This document shows positions 1 through 8,398 of a DNA stretch of 40,799 nt, piece after piece (the first letter of the stretch is position 1; the number at the start of each line of letters is the position of its first letter). The stretch comes from Clostridia bacterium (GTDB taxonomy: Bacteria > Bacillota > Clostridia > Oscillospirales > CAG-272). Below the pieces are notes generated by a model. The model worked only from the letters and a program-made list of their open reading frames with translations, did no database searches and was not told the DNA's origin. The stretch is from contig JAFVTV010000035.1 of assembly GCA_017502975.1 (NCBI GenBank), positions 1 to 40,799 of the forward strand. Direction: 5' to 3'. Made by a program: the position numbers and the translations under genes.

Positions 1-463
1 AAGATCGAAGAGCTTGCTCTTCAGGCGCAGGGCGTGTGTATCTTCGCGCGCCGCGCGAATACCCCTCATGCCGCATATGAAAAGCCAAGCCATTACGCTG
101 GTTCTCATAAGGATGTTTGTATTTTGTAGGGGCGATTCATGAATCGCCCCTACGGACACACACAAATTTCGGCAGAGAACTTGTTTGCTCTGCCGATTTG
201 TGTTATAATGGGTTTAGCAAAAGCCTTCCTCCGGGAGGAAGGTGGCACGCGGAGCGTGACGAAAGGAGCCTGCGTAATTTGGGGTTTGTGCTAACTTTAT
301 TGTAACGCACTCTCCCTCACCCGACTTCGTCGGGAGCTCCCTCCCGGAGGGCGCCTATATACGCCGCAGCGCAACCTTAGGGGTATGGGCTTTGCCCGAT
401 GCCGGCGTTGCTTGCAACGCTGTAATACAAAGGCGAAACTGGCGATAAAGGAGTAATATACCA
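1..463. repeat. Gene-free region with intergenic hairpin repeats
   Basis: I see no convincing gene here. The stretch holds a perfect 28-bp palindrome at 126-153, a GGCAGAG/CTCTGCC hairpin at 172-194, a hairpin at 224-242 (CCTTCCTCC/GGAGGAAGG) and a CCCGAC-TTC-GTCGGG hairpin at 320-334 inside a CTCCCTC-rich block. These resemble the short repeats scattered between genes in many clostridial genomes. The last hairpin has the same design as one at the far end of the window (40771-40785). A 62-codon open frame at 117-305 runs through the repeats and is not believable as a gene. Confidence 0.6.
181..209 (+). promoter_or_regulatory. Promoter-like sequence inside the repeats
   Basis: TTGTTT and TATAAT are separated by 17 bases, a sigma-A-like arrangement. 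No clear gene starts nearby. It may be a chance match or part of the repeat, or it could feed distant transcription into the peptidase gene at 464. Confidence 0.3.
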
Positions 464-1048
464 ATGTCAAAAATTATATTATCATCATGCGATTTTAGAA
501 ACGGCGAACCAGCCAAATGCATATACGACAATTTGCCACATCCGGTTGATCAATGCAAGATATTGTACTTTCCAAACGAAAAAGCCACAGAAGAAGCAAT
601 AAAAAGCACAAAATTCTACCAACGCCTTTCTGAATTTGGGTTTTCCAAAGAAAACATATATATTTTTAATTATTTTTCCCCTGCTGAATTTGATGCAAAT
701 ACTCATATAGATGTTATATACATTAGCGGTGGAAACACTTTTGGAACCTTGAAAAGAATTAAGGCTTCAAGAGCTGAAAAGGTAATACTTGATTGCTTGT
801 CTCGCGGAGCAATGTATATCGGCGGTAGTGCCGGTGCACATATCGCTTCTCGCTCTATTCAACATGTAGCCAAATATGATGTTGACACATATGGTTTAAC
901 GGATTTTTCCGGATTATGTTTATTTAACGGAATTTTAATATGTCATTATTCAGACTTGAGAGAACAAGACTATATGGATTTAATTGAGGCAGGAGAACAA
1001 AATATTATTAAGCTTCGAGATCAAGATTTTATTGTTTTTGAAATATAA
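464..1048 (+). CDS. S51-family peptidase E-like protein
   Basis: The 194-residue protein looks like a peptidase E (S51) relative with a class I glutamine amidotransferase-type fold. It carries the ISGGNTFGTLK segment followed by the nucleophile elbow GGSAGAH, whose Ser would be catalytic. A CHY segment about 40 residues later could supply the His. Known PepE enzymes cleave dipeptides with N-terminal Asp; whether this one does cannot be told, and at 194 residues it is shorter than the roughly 230 of PepE. The start at 464 follows AAAGGAG at good spacing. The gene is visibly more A+T-rich than its neighbours and stands alone between repeats and a terminator, which suggests acquisition by transfer. 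Confidence 0.75.
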   Translation: MSKIILSSCDFRNGEPAKCIYDNLPHPVDQCKILYFPNEKATEEAIKSTKFYQRLSEFGFSKENIYIFNYFSPAEFDANTHIDVIYISGGNTFGTLKRIKASRAEKVILDCLSRGAMYIGGSAGAHIASRSIQHVAKYDVDTYGLTDFSGLCLFNGILICHYSDLREQDYMDLIEAGEQNIIKLRDQDFIVFEI

Positions 1049-1096
1049 GATAGCCACGACAGATTTATGAAAATCTGTCGTGGCTATCTATTTGTT
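1049..1096 (+). terminator. Rho-independent terminator
   Basis: A perfect 18-bp stem (1049-1066 with 1071-1088, loop ATGA) begins at the peptidase stop codon and is followed by a T-rich tract. Confidence 0.9.
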
Positions 1097-1188
1097 TTCT
1101 ACAGATCAAATTTAAGTCTTATGAGTAAACTTCCTTATGAGAAGTACCCATTCGGCTTGGCTTTTTTCTATCTATTCCCTTTCTCCAC

Positions 1189-1983
1189 TCAATGCTTCTT
1201 CCTATACTCCGTAGGGGATATCCCAAAGCTTTTTTTAAAAACAAGGCTAAAATAATTCGCCGAGGGGAAGCCGCTTAATTCCGCCACCTCCTCCATGCTT
1301 TTTGAGGTGGTGGTAAGATACATTTTGGCTTTATTAAGACGCACATAGATTACATACTGTATCAAAGAAATATTCATAACGCTCCTAAACCGCTTGCAAA
1401 GGGTATTTTTGGAGATAAAAAACCGCTTACTGATACCCTCAAGCGTAATGGACGCCTGATAATTTTCATTGATATAGGCAACAATTTTAAGAACCGTGGT
1501 ATCGTTTGGCATATTGGTGGGAGAAATACCCTGCGGCGCAATGGGCGAGAGCTCCTGCACACCAAGATAGGCGATAAGCGCCTTAATAAAGGAATGCAGA
1601 TAATTGCGACGCACGGCAGCATCGCCAATACGGTCAGTGGCAGCCTCCTTTAGAATTTGTGAAACAAAGGTAAATTGCTCATCCGAAAGCGCAAAAGCAA
1701 GCTGCTCGGAAAGCCTTGAGAGCTGCTTTTTCTCAAGCTCGTTTAAAAAATCATCTGATATATAGATATTCGTGCGCATATACGCGCCGCCCTCGGTTTT
1801 ATGGATCGCATAGGGCGGAATCACACACATTGCGCCCGCCTTCAAATGAAAAAGCTTGTTTTCCACAAAAACCTCTCTCTTGCCCGCAAGCAAAAAATAC
1901 AGTTCAAAAAAATTGTGCGACTGAAATTCAGTCATGTTAAGGCTTGTTTCCTGGCTCCTTTTTTCTATTTCCAAAAAAGGCAT
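1189..1983 (-). CDS. AraC-family transcription regulator
   Basis: This 264-residue protein has an N-terminal cupin-like sensor half (about 1-120, with the VIPPYAIHKTE segment typical of AraC-type ligand domains). Its C-terminal third is a double helix-turn-helix ending in GFPSANYFSLVFKKSFGISPTEYRKKH, the AraC signature split over both helices. The start follows GAAGGAGG. It is divergent from the oxidoreductase-nagA-nagB operon, 190 bp away, so it probably senses a sugar-type ligand and controls that operon. The ligand is inferred only from context. Confidence 0.9.
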   Translation of the reverse strand: MPFLEIEKRSQETSLNMTEFQSHNFFELYFLLAGKREVFVENKLFHLKAGAMCVIPPYAIHKTEGGAYMRTNIYISDDFLNELEKKQLSRLSEQLAFALSDEQFTFVSQILKEAATDRIGDAAVRRNYLHSFIKALIAYLGVQELSPIAPQGISPTNMPNDTTVLKIVAYINENYQASITLEGISKRFFISKNTLCKRFRSVMNISLIQYVIYVRLNKAKMYLTTTSKSMEEVAELSGFPSANYFSLVFKKSFGISPTEYRKKH

Positions 1984-2108
1984 TCTCTCTCGCCTCCTTC
2001 TCTCTTTTCAAGCCTAACTATACAACAACATTGCTTCAAAGTCAACGCTTATTTCAGAAATTTCTTGTATGATTTATGTATTTTTTTAAAAATGCAAGAT
2101 GAAATTTA

Positions 2109-2138
2109 TTGAAATATACCGTTTTGTGTTGTTATAAT
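2109..2138 (+). promoter_or_regulatory. Promoter of the amino-sugar operon
   Basis: TTGAAA and TATAAT are separated by 18 bases, ending 35 bases before the oxidoreductase start. The AraC-type operator should lie just upstream in the divergent region (1984-2108); I cannot define its half-sites. Confidence 0.6.
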
Positions 2139-2173
2139 AAAATTGTAAATCTTTTCTTTTCAGGAGGCCCTAT

Positions 2174-3385
2174 ATGGAACGAATTGCTGTTGTTGGTATC
2201 GGCTCCCGTTTTATGACGTTGTTTGCCAAACGCCTGAAAAACACCTATGCTGACCGTGCCACGGTCGTGGGTGTGTGCGACACCAATCGCGTGCGGTGTG
2301 AATATTACCGCGATACCCACAACCCCGAGGTCGCAATCTATGATGATTTTGACAAAATGCTCGACGAGCTGAAGCCCGATTCGGTAATTGTGGCAACCCC
2401 CGACTGTACCCACCATGAATACATCATCAAGGCGCTCGAAAAGGGCTACCCCGTCTACTCGGAAAAGCCGATGACCACCACCGAAGAGAGTTGTCTTGCG
2501 ATTCGAAACGCGGAAAAGAAAACAGGCAAAAAGGTAACCGTTACCTTTAACTGCCGCTTTATGCCCTATTACGCAAAAATTAAGGAGCTTTTGATGAGCG
2601 GCGCTGTGGGGCGCGTGCTTTCTATCCATTATGAATATCAGCTTGACACCAAGCACGGTGGTGATTACTTTAAGCGCTGGCACCGCTCGATCGAAACGAG
2701 CGGCGGCATGATGGTGCATAAATCCACCCACCATTTTGACATTATAAATTGGCTGCTTGATGACGAGCCCGAGCGCGTGAGCGCACAGGGCAGAAGACTG
2801 TACTACGGCAACGACGACCGCCCCCACGGCGAGCGCTGCTCGACGTGTGCGTATGCAAAGACCTGCCACAGCTACGAGCCTCTTCACGAAAAAGCGGGCA
2901 CACAAAATCTGTTTTTCAAGGCAGAGCACATTGACGGATACCAAAGAGATCACTGCGTGTTTAAGCCCGACACCGACATTTACGACACCATGTCAGTTTC
3001 GGTCGGCTACAAAAAAGGGACACTGCTCACCTACACGCTCGATATGTACTCTCCGCGCGAGGGCTACAACCTCACCATTTACGGTACCGAGGGGCGCCTT
3101 GAGGCTTCTACCTTCTTTGACAACAAGGACACCTATAAAATCATCCTCACAAAGCACACCGGCGAGGTGCACGAGATCATCTTCCCTGCAGCGGCAGGCA
3201 CGCACGCAGGGGGTGACGACCGCATGCTGCAGATGTTCTTTGGCGGCGTGAAGGATGACCCGCTTGGGCAGTGCTCGGATAGTTTTGACGGTGTAAAATC
3301 CGCCATGATCGGCATTGCTGCCAACCGCAGCATTAAGGAAGGCGTTGCCGTTGACCTCACACCCATACTTGACAAAATGAGATGA
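2174..3385 (+). CDS. Gfo/Idh/MocA-family oxidoreductase with Cys cluster
   Basis: The 403-residue protein has an N-terminal Rossmann nucleotide-binding start (VVGIGSRF), the canonical EKP motif (residues 97-99, with the Lys that helps catalysis) and the KSTHHFD segment around 184-189. Residues 222-261 hold an inserted Cys group (C222, C225, C231, C261) that could bind a metal; such inserts occur in some members of this family. The family oxidises or epimerises sugars with NAD(P), and some members act as NAD-dependent glycosidases. Its stop overlaps the nagA start, so the product probably feeds amino-sugar catabolism. The start follows CAGGAGG. Exact substrate unknown. Confidence 0.85.
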   Translation: MERIAVVGIGSRFMTLFAKRLKNTYADRATVVGVCDTNRVRCEYYRDTHNPEVAIYDDFDKMLDELKPDSVIVATPDCTHHEYIIKALEKGYPVYSEKPMTTTEESCLAIRNAEKKTGKKVTVTFNCRFMPYYAKIKELLMSGAVGRVLSIHYEYQLDTKHGGDYFKRWHRSIETSGGMMVHKSTHHFDIINWLLDDEPERVSAQGRRLYYGNDDRPHGERCSTCAYAKTCHSYEPLHEKAGTQNLFFKAEHIDGYQRDHCVFKPDTDIYDTMSVSVGYKKGTLLTYTLDMYSPREGYNLTIYGTEGRLEASTFFDNKDTYKIILTKHTGEVHEIIFPAAAGTHAGGDDRMLQMFFGGVKDDPLGQCSDSFDGVKSAMIGIAANRSIKEGVAVDLTPILDKMR

Positions 3386-4548
3386 GGATCGGAATAAAAA
3401 ACGCGAAGATCGTAACCGCCGCCGAGGTGCTTGACGGTTATGTATGCGTCATTTCAAACGGCACGATCGATCATATCGGTCGCGAGCTCCCGCAAGCTGA
3501 TGAATGGATTGACGCCAATGGCGGCTATCTTGTCCCCGGCTTTATCGACCTGCATTGCCATGGCGGAAACGGACTTGAATTTATGGATGCCGATGTCGCA
3601 GAGATCGGCAAAATTGCCGATTTCCACCTCTCGCACGGCACCACAACGCTGCTTGCCACAACGCTTGCGGCAAGTGATCGCGAAACAAAAAGCGCACTTA
3701 AAAGCATTGCAAAATACAAGCAAGCGTGCCCCATGACCACCATAGAGGGTGTACATCTTGAGGGCCCGTGGCTGAATCCCCTGCAATGCGGCGCACAAAA
3801 TGTATCACATATGAAACTGCCCGATGCCACGGAACTTGCCGCACTCAAAGCGCGTTATCCCTTTATCCTGCGCGCCAGCGCCGCACCTGAACTTGCGGGT
3901 GGCATGGAACTTGGCAAATGCGGCAAGTCGCTGGGGATCGTCATGTCCTGTGCGCACACCGACGCAGATTTCACACAAGCGCAGCAAGCACTTGAGAACG
4001 GCTACACCCTGATGACACATCTTTACTCCGGCATGAACGGTGTCACGCGAAAAAACGCCTACCGCACAGCGGGCGCCGTTGAGGCAGGGCTTTATTTCGA
4101 TGCGTATTTTGCAGAGATCATTGCCGACGGCAAGCATTTGCCCGAGAATTTGCTTCGCTATATTTATAAGTTTAAGGGGGCAGACAGGCTTGCGCTGATC
4201 ACCGACGCGATCCGCGCCTGCGGCTTGCCCGAAGGCACCCAAACCGTGATCGGCAGTAAGAAAAACGGCTTGCCCGTGGTGGTAGAGGATGGCGTAGCCA
4301 AGCTTCCCACACGCGACTCCTTTGCCGGAAGTGCCTCAACCTTTGATATCATTTACCGCACAATGGCACGTGCCATAGGGCAGGATATGGTGGCGCTTTC
4401 CAAAATGGCTTCCCTCACCCCCGCTAAGATCATGGGCTGGACAGACCGCGGAGAAATTGCCATAGGCAAGCGCGCGGATCTGCTGCTGCTCGATGAAGAC
4501 CTGAATATTAAACAAATCATAACAAACAAGGAGAATAGAATATCATGA
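3382..4548 (+). CDS. nagA: N-acetylglucosamine-6-phosphate deacetylase
   Basis: The 388-residue amidohydrolase should remove acetate from N-acetylglucosamine-6-phosphate in the cytoplasm. Visible motifs are HCH (H58, H60), HLEGPW (E127), H192, H213, ADGKH (H252) and LITDA (D275 as catalytic acid/base), in the NagA order. The usual HLFNAM segment reads HLYSGM here, so a related acetylated sugar phosphate is possible. The ATG overlaps the stop of the upstream oxidoreductase by four bases and its own stop overlaps the nagB-like start, indicating translational coupling. No transporter or kinase is adjacent. Confidence 0.88.
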   Translation: MRIGIKNAKIVTAAEVLDGYVCVISNGTIDHIGRELPQADEWIDANGGYLVPGFIDLHCHGGNGLEFMDADVAEIGKIADFHLSHGTTTLLATTLAASDRETKSALKSIAKYKQACPMTTIEGVHLEGPWLNPLQCGAQNVSHMKLPDATELAALKARYPFILRASAAPELAGGMELGKCGKSLGIVMSCAHTDADFTQAQQALENGYTLMTHLYSGMNGVTRKNAYRTAGAVEAGLYFDAYFAEIIADGKHLPENLLRYIYKFKGADRLALITDAIRACGLPEGTQTVIGSKKNGLPVVVEDGVAKLPTRDSFAGSASTFDIIYRTMARAIGQDMVALSKMASLTPAKIMGWTDRGEIAIGKRADLLLLDEDLNIKQIITNKENRIS

Positions 4549-5300
4549 TGAAATTAGTCGTATCTGCCACCAAAGAGGAGCTTGGCAAAAAATCCTCTGC
4601 ACATGCTGCCGCACTGATCAACAAAGCAATTAAAGAAAACGGCAGCGCGCGCATCCTTTTGTCCACGGGCGCCTCGCAATTCCCCTTCTTTGATGAATTT
4701 GTAAAGGAGGATATCGATTGGAGCCGCGTTGAAATGTTCCACCTCGATGAGTACGTAGGCATCAGCGAGGAGCACCCCGCAAGCTTTAAGAGATACCTCA
4801 TTGACCGCTTTGTTGCCAAGGTAAATCCCGGCAAGGTGCACCTCATCAACGGTAGTGAGGACCCCAAAAAAACGATTGCCGAGCTCACCGCGCTCCTTGA
4901 AGAAAAGCCCGTTGACGTGGGGCTTATCGGCATTGGCGAGAACGCGCACATCGCCTTCAATGACCCGCCCGCGGATTTTGAGGCAAAGGAGGCGTACCGT
5001 GTGGTAACGCTTGCCGAGCGCTGCCTGCAGCAGCAGATCGGCGAGGGGTGGTTCAAATCGGTTGAGGAAACCTACAAGCAAGCGATCAGCATGACCGCAC
5101 CTCAAATTATGAAATGCAAGTCTATCATCAGCGTTGTTCCCTACAAGGTAAAAGCAGAGGCAATCTACAACACGCTTGTAAATGACATCACACCCGACGT
5201 GCCCGCAACGCTAATGAAAAAGCACGCTGACTGCACGGTATACTGCGATGCAGATTCGGCAAGCCTTCTTAGTGACGCGCTTATCAAAAAATATCAATAA
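4545..5300 (+). CDS. nagB: Glucosamine-6-phosphate deaminase-like protein
   Basis: The 251-residue protein belongs to the glucosamine-6-phosphate isomerase/6-phosphogluconolactonase family and matches NagB in length. HLDEYVG (D68) aligns with the catalytic Asp, and GIGENAHIAFNDP (131-141) aligns with the usual GIGxNGHIAFNEP. Here Gly becomes Ala and the active-site Glu becomes Asp, so activity or specificity may be shifted. It would convert glucosamine-6-phosphate to fructose-6-phosphate and ammonia after NagA. A strong AAGGAG lies inside the end of nagA. It is the last gene of the operon and is followed by a terminator. Confidence 0.85.
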   Translation: MMKLVVSATKEELGKKSSAHAAALINKAIKENGSARILLSTGASQFPFFDEFVKEDIDWSRVEMFHLDEYVGISEEHPASFKRYLIDRFVAKVNPGKVHLINGSEDPKKTIAELTALLEEKPVDVGLIGIGENAHIAFNDPPADFEAKEAYRVVTLAERCLQQQIGEGWFKSVEETYKQAISMTAPQIMKCKSIISVVPYKVKAEAIYNTLVNDITPDVPATLMKKHADCTVYCDADSASLLSDALIKKYQ

Positions 5301-5312
5301 CATATAAAAAAC

Positions 5313-5353
5313 GGCAGCGTTTATGAAAAATAAGCGCTGCCCCTTTTGTTTTT
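5313..5353 (+). terminator. Terminator of the amino-sugar operon
   Basis: An 11-bp stem (5313-5323 with 5331-5341, one G-T pair) is followed by CCTTTTGTTTTT. Confidence 0.85.
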
Positions 5354-5410
5354 AAGGAATACCTCTGACCTCTTTGGGCAACACTGTTTTAGAGAGGCGG
5401 TGAGCAAAGC

Positions 5411-6034
5411 ATGAACGAGAGATACGCGGTAAAAACCCTATCCTTTTTAACCGTTACATTGGCGGTCTACTTAATTTTGTGGCAAGCACTTGTGCGTTAT
5501 TTTGATTTTCCTATCTACTATTACGGGCGCCTGATCGAGGTGCTGTCGCTCATTTTGTTTGCGGTGCTCGCGTTTTCCACACCCATGAGATTTGAGGAAA
5601 TGGGCATTATCGTGCCACGTTCCACGCTTTTTCGTTCCTTGGCGTTGGGTGCGGCTGTTGGACTTTTATTCGTTGTGGGCTTGATCGCCTCGCGTGCCGT
5701 GCTCGGGCTTGAAATAGCCTTTTCTTGGCACATTCGGGGGGATATTTCGCGCGCGACCTATTTTTTGGTTGCCCCCTTTCAAGAGGTGCTTGCCAAGAGC
5801 GTGATGCTTTACAGCTTTGAATTGGTTTTTGATAGGCACCATCCGCACGTGTCAAATTTCATGTCAGCGCTTACCTTTGGGGCGTTTCACGTGGTGTACG
5901 GCATTAAAATGATGCTGCTTGCCATGCTGTTATCCCTGGTAACGGGGTGGATATTTCGGCGCGAGCGCTGCGTGTGGGGATGCGCCGTGGCGCATTTTGC
6001 CTGCGGATTTTTTCCCGTGTGCTTCGGATTTTAA
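5411..6034 (+). CDS. CPBP/Abi-like membrane protein with degenerate motifs
   Basis: The 207-residue protein is very hydrophobic, with about five to six membrane segments. It resembles CPBP intramembrane proteases. FGAFH matches motif 2 (FxxxH) and AHFACGF resembles motif 3. Motif 1, normally EExxxR, reads QEVLAK, so one Glu and the Arg are replaced and proteolytic activity is doubtful. Family members mature or degrade membrane peptides or confer bacteriocin immunity; the role here is unknown. It stands alone between the nagB terminator and the next promoter. The start follows AGAGGCGG, a weak ribosome site. Confidence 0.6.
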   Translation: MNERYAVKTLSFLTVTLAVYLILWQALVRYFDFPIYYYGRLIEVLSLILFAVLAFSTPMRFEEMGIIVPRSTLFRSLALGAAVGLLFVVGLIASRAVLGLEIAFSWHIRGDISRATYFLVAPFQEVLAKSVMLYSFELVFDRHHPHVSNFMSALTFGAFHVVYGIKMMLLAMLLSLVTGWIFRRERCVWGCAVAHFACGFFPVCFGF

Positions 6035-6038
6035 CGAC

Positions 6039-6067
6039 TTGCAAAATTCTTTGACATGTGCTATACT
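6039..6067 (+). promoter_or_regulatory. Promoter of the small Cys/acidic protein gene
   Basis: TTGCAA and TATACT are separated by 17 bases, 33 bases before the ATG at 6101. Confidence 0.65.
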
Positions 6068-6100
6068 TTTAGTAACCGCTTTTAAAAGGGAGAGCACACG

Positions 6101-6301
6101 ATGTCAACGCAACAGAAAAAGCTGCCGCAATCAAACTGCGAAAGCTGCGAGTTTTACGATTATGATGAATACTACGAGGAATATACCTGCTCGATGCGCC
6201 TTGACGAGGATGAGATGCGAAGATTTCTCACACGCGAAACCGCCTCCTGCCCCTATTACCGCTTTTACGATGAATATAAAAGCGTCCATAAGCAGATCTG
6301 A
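6101..6301 (+). CDS. Small acidic Cys-containing protein (DUF6472-like)
   Basis: The 66-residue protein is rich in Asp, Glu and Tyr. It contains CESCEFYDYD near the N-terminus, then a lone Cys in YTCSMRLDEDE and a CPYYRF segment, giving four Cys able to bind a metal. The pattern matches the small clostridial DUF6472 family as I remember it, whose function is unknown. It has its own promoter (6039-6067), AAAGGGAG ribosome site and strong terminator, so it is a genuine single-gene unit. Confidence 0.8.
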   Translation: MSTQQKKLPQSNCESCEFYDYDEYYEEYTCSMRLDEDEMRRFLTRETASCPYYRFYDEYKSVHKQI

Positions 6302-6310
6302 AAAGGCTGT

Positions 6311-6354
6311 AAAATACCCTGCCAACACCTTAGTGTTGGCAGGGTATTTTTGGC
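6311..6354 (+). terminator. Strong bidirectional-type terminator
   Basis: A perfect 18-bp stem (6311-6328 with 6333-6350, loop CTTA) has an A-tract on the left and a T-tract on the right. Confidence 0.9.
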
Positions 6355-6424
6355 AATATCTTATAAAATGTAGAAAAATTCATAAAAAAATCACACAACC
6401 TGACGAAAAAATAGAGCTTGGCAG

Positions 6425-6453
6425 TTGATTTATGCGCAACAATATGATAAAAT
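6425..6453 (+). promoter_or_regulatory. Promoter of the ABC transporter operon
   Basis: TTGATT and TAAAAT are separated by 17 bases, 54 bases before the ATPase start. Confidence 0.5.
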
Positions 6454-6506
6454 ATTTCTATCTGTATAAACTGCGGCAGTAGCCCTGCCGCCGAAAGGAA
6501 CTGCAT

Positions 6507-7580
6507 ATGATAAAAATCGATCATCTGGTCAAAAACTACGGTGCCAACCGCGCGGTTGACGACATCAGCTTTGAGGTCGCCCCCGGTGAGATCGTAGGGC
6601 TGCTGGGCCCCAACGGTGCGGGAAAAAGCACGACCATGAATATTCTCGCAGGCTACCTCTCCTCAACCTCGGGGCGTGTACTGGTAGACGGGCTTAACGT
6701 ACTCGACCAGCCGCTTGAGGTCAAGCGCCGTATCGGGTATCTGCCCGAGCAGCCCCCTCTTTACCTTGATATGACGGTAGAGGAATACCTCATTTTCGTC
6801 TACAATCTCAAGGGCTGTACGCTCAACCGCACCAAGCACCTGCAGGAGATCTGCGAGGTAGTAAAACTTACCGATGTGTACAAGCGCCTCATTAAAAATC
6901 TTTCCAAGGGCTTCCGTCAGCGCGTTGGCATTGCGCAGGCACTGATCGGCAATCCCCCCGTTATCATTTTTGACGAGCCGACCGTCGGGCTTGACCCCAA
7001 GCAGATCATTGAGATCCGCAACCTGATCCGCACCCTTGGGCGCGACCATACCGTTATCCTCTCCACGCATATCTTGCAAGAGGTACAAGCCGTATGCGAC
7101 CGCATCATCATCATCAACAAGGGGCGCGTGGTGGCAGATGAGCTCACAGAAAACATCAACCGCGTGGGTGCAAGCTGCAACCGCTATCAAGCAAAGATCT
7201 GCGGACCGCAGCGCGAGGTGCTTTCCATGCTCCGCGACCGCAGCGACGTGGTGTTTGCCGAGGCGCTCTCCGCGCGTGACGGCGAGGCTTACGTGTACCA
7301 CATCGAAAGCACAAAGGGCATTGACATCCGCAAATCGCTGTTCTATGCACTCTCAGCAAAAGGCTGGCCTCTTATTGGGCTTGAAACGCTTGGCATGAAC
7401 CTTGAGGATATCTTTATCACCGTTGTCGATAAGACCGACGACGCGGCAGAGGGGAGAAAACAAAGACGGACAGGTAAAAAAGGTCCCTCTCGCAGCGCCG
7501 AAAAGGATATTGCGCAATCCATCCTGGATGCCACTGCCGCAAAACAGGAAAGCATTGCACCCTATGAGGGCGACGAATAA
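6507..7580 (+). CDS. ABC transporter ATP-binding protein, GldA-like
   Basis: The 357-residue cytoplasmic ATPase has Walker A GPNGAGKST (34-42), a signature LSKGF (132-136, replacing LSGGQ) and Walker B VIIFDEP (152-158). It closely resembles GldA-type ATPases that pair with GldF/GldG-like partners, which follow here in order. After about residue 300 there is a basic, probably disordered tail beyond the usual domain. Such four-gene sets are widespread in Firmicutes but their substrate is not established; gliding is known only for Bacteroidetes homologues. The start follows GAAAGGA. Confidence 0.92.
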   Translation: MIKIDHLVKNYGANRAVDDISFEVAPGEIVGLLGPNGAGKSTTMNILAGYLSSTSGRVLVDGLNVLDQPLEVKRRIGYLPEQPPLYLDMTVEEYLIFVYNLKGCTLNRTKHLQEICEVVKLTDVYKRLIKNLSKGFRQRVGIAQALIGNPPVIIFDEPTVGLDPKQIIEIRNLIRTLGRDHTVILSTHILQEVQAVCDRIIIINKGRVVADELTENINRVGASCNRYQAKICGPQREVLSMLRDRSDVVFAEALSARDGEAYVYHIESTKGIDIRKSLFYALSAKGWPLIGLETLGMNLEDIFITVVDKTDDAAEGRKQRRTGKKGPSRSAEKDIAQSILDATAAKQESIAPYEGDE

Positions 7581-7639
7581 GCCGCCCAAGCAAGAGAAAG
7601 AAAGGAGTGCCCGCCACCCCGCGGGTTGACCGAAATACT

Positions 7640-8383
7640 ATGTTTGCTATTTTCAAAAAAGAACTGCGTGCGTATTTTACAACACCCATCGGATTTGTAT
7701 ATTCCGGCGTGTTTCTCGCAGTAGCCGCACTGATCTGTGCCTTTACCACCCTGCAGCAGGCAAGCTATAACACATCTACATATTTTCAGTACCTGCTCTT
7801 CACCTTCATCGTGCTGATTCCGCTTCTCACGATGCGCCTGTTTGCCGAGGAGCGCAAAACCAGAACCGAGCAGCTTTTGCTCACAGCTCCCGTTACCATT
7901 ACGGGTATGGTGCTTGGCAAATATTTTGCGGCACTCACGCTCTTTGCCGCAACCGTGCTGGCCTCGTGCCTGAACTTTGTTCCCTTGCTTGGATACACCA
8001 TTTCGGAGCAGGCTGTTTCCACCTCGGACACACATATCGGTCCTGTTGGCGGTCAGCTTGTCGGGTGCTTGCTTGGTGTTCTGCTGATCGGCGCTGCATT
8101 TATTGCCATTGGCCTTTTCATATCCTCTCTGACCGAAAACCAGCTTGCCTCCGCCGTCATTACCATCGGTGTGCTGGCAGTGCTGATCTTTATCGGCATT
8201 GTTGCAGGGCAAGTCAATTCAAGCGTGGTGCGCGCCGTTCTTGGCTGGATCTCCGTTCTCAGTCGCTACGATAACTTTTCGCTTGGCTTGTTTGATTTTT
8301 CTGCTCTGCTGTATTATGTGTCGATCAGCGGTGTGTTTATTTTCCTTACGGTGCGCGTTTACGAAAAGCGCCGTTGGGGTTAA
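7640..8383 (+). CDS. ABC transporter permease, GldF-like
   Basis: The protein has about six membrane segments and begins MFAIFKKELRAYFTTPIGFVY, the usual N-terminus of GldF-type permeases, so I place the start at 7640 (247 residues). An in-frame GTG at 7607 would add 11 residues but directly abuts the AAAGGAG at 7601-7606. A small CCCGC/GCGGG hairpin between that ribosome site and the ATG could bring them together. It is the membrane partner of the ATPase upstream; the next gene starts 15 bases after its stop. Confidence 0.88.
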   Translation: MFAIFKKELRAYFTTPIGFVYSGVFLAVAALICAFTTLQQASYNTSTYFQYLLFTFIVLIPLLTMRLFAEERKTRTEQLLLTAPVTITGMVLGKYFAALTLFAATVLASCLNFVPLLGYTISEQAVSTSDTHIGPVGGQLVGCLLGVLLIGAAFIAIGLFISSLTENQLASAVITIGVLAVLIFIGIVAGQVNSSVVRAVLGWISVLSRYDNFSLGLFDFSALLYYVSISGVFIFLTVRVYEKRRWG

Positions 8384-8398
8384 TGGGAGGTGCTACAC

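Noticed and set aside
1067..1255. 62-codon plus-strand frame after the peptidase
   Set aside because: It starts in the terminator loop, lacks a ribosome site and overlaps the end of the AraC gene.
2132..2953. 273-codon minus-strand frame
   Set aside because: Antisense shadow of the Gfo/Idh gene at 2174.
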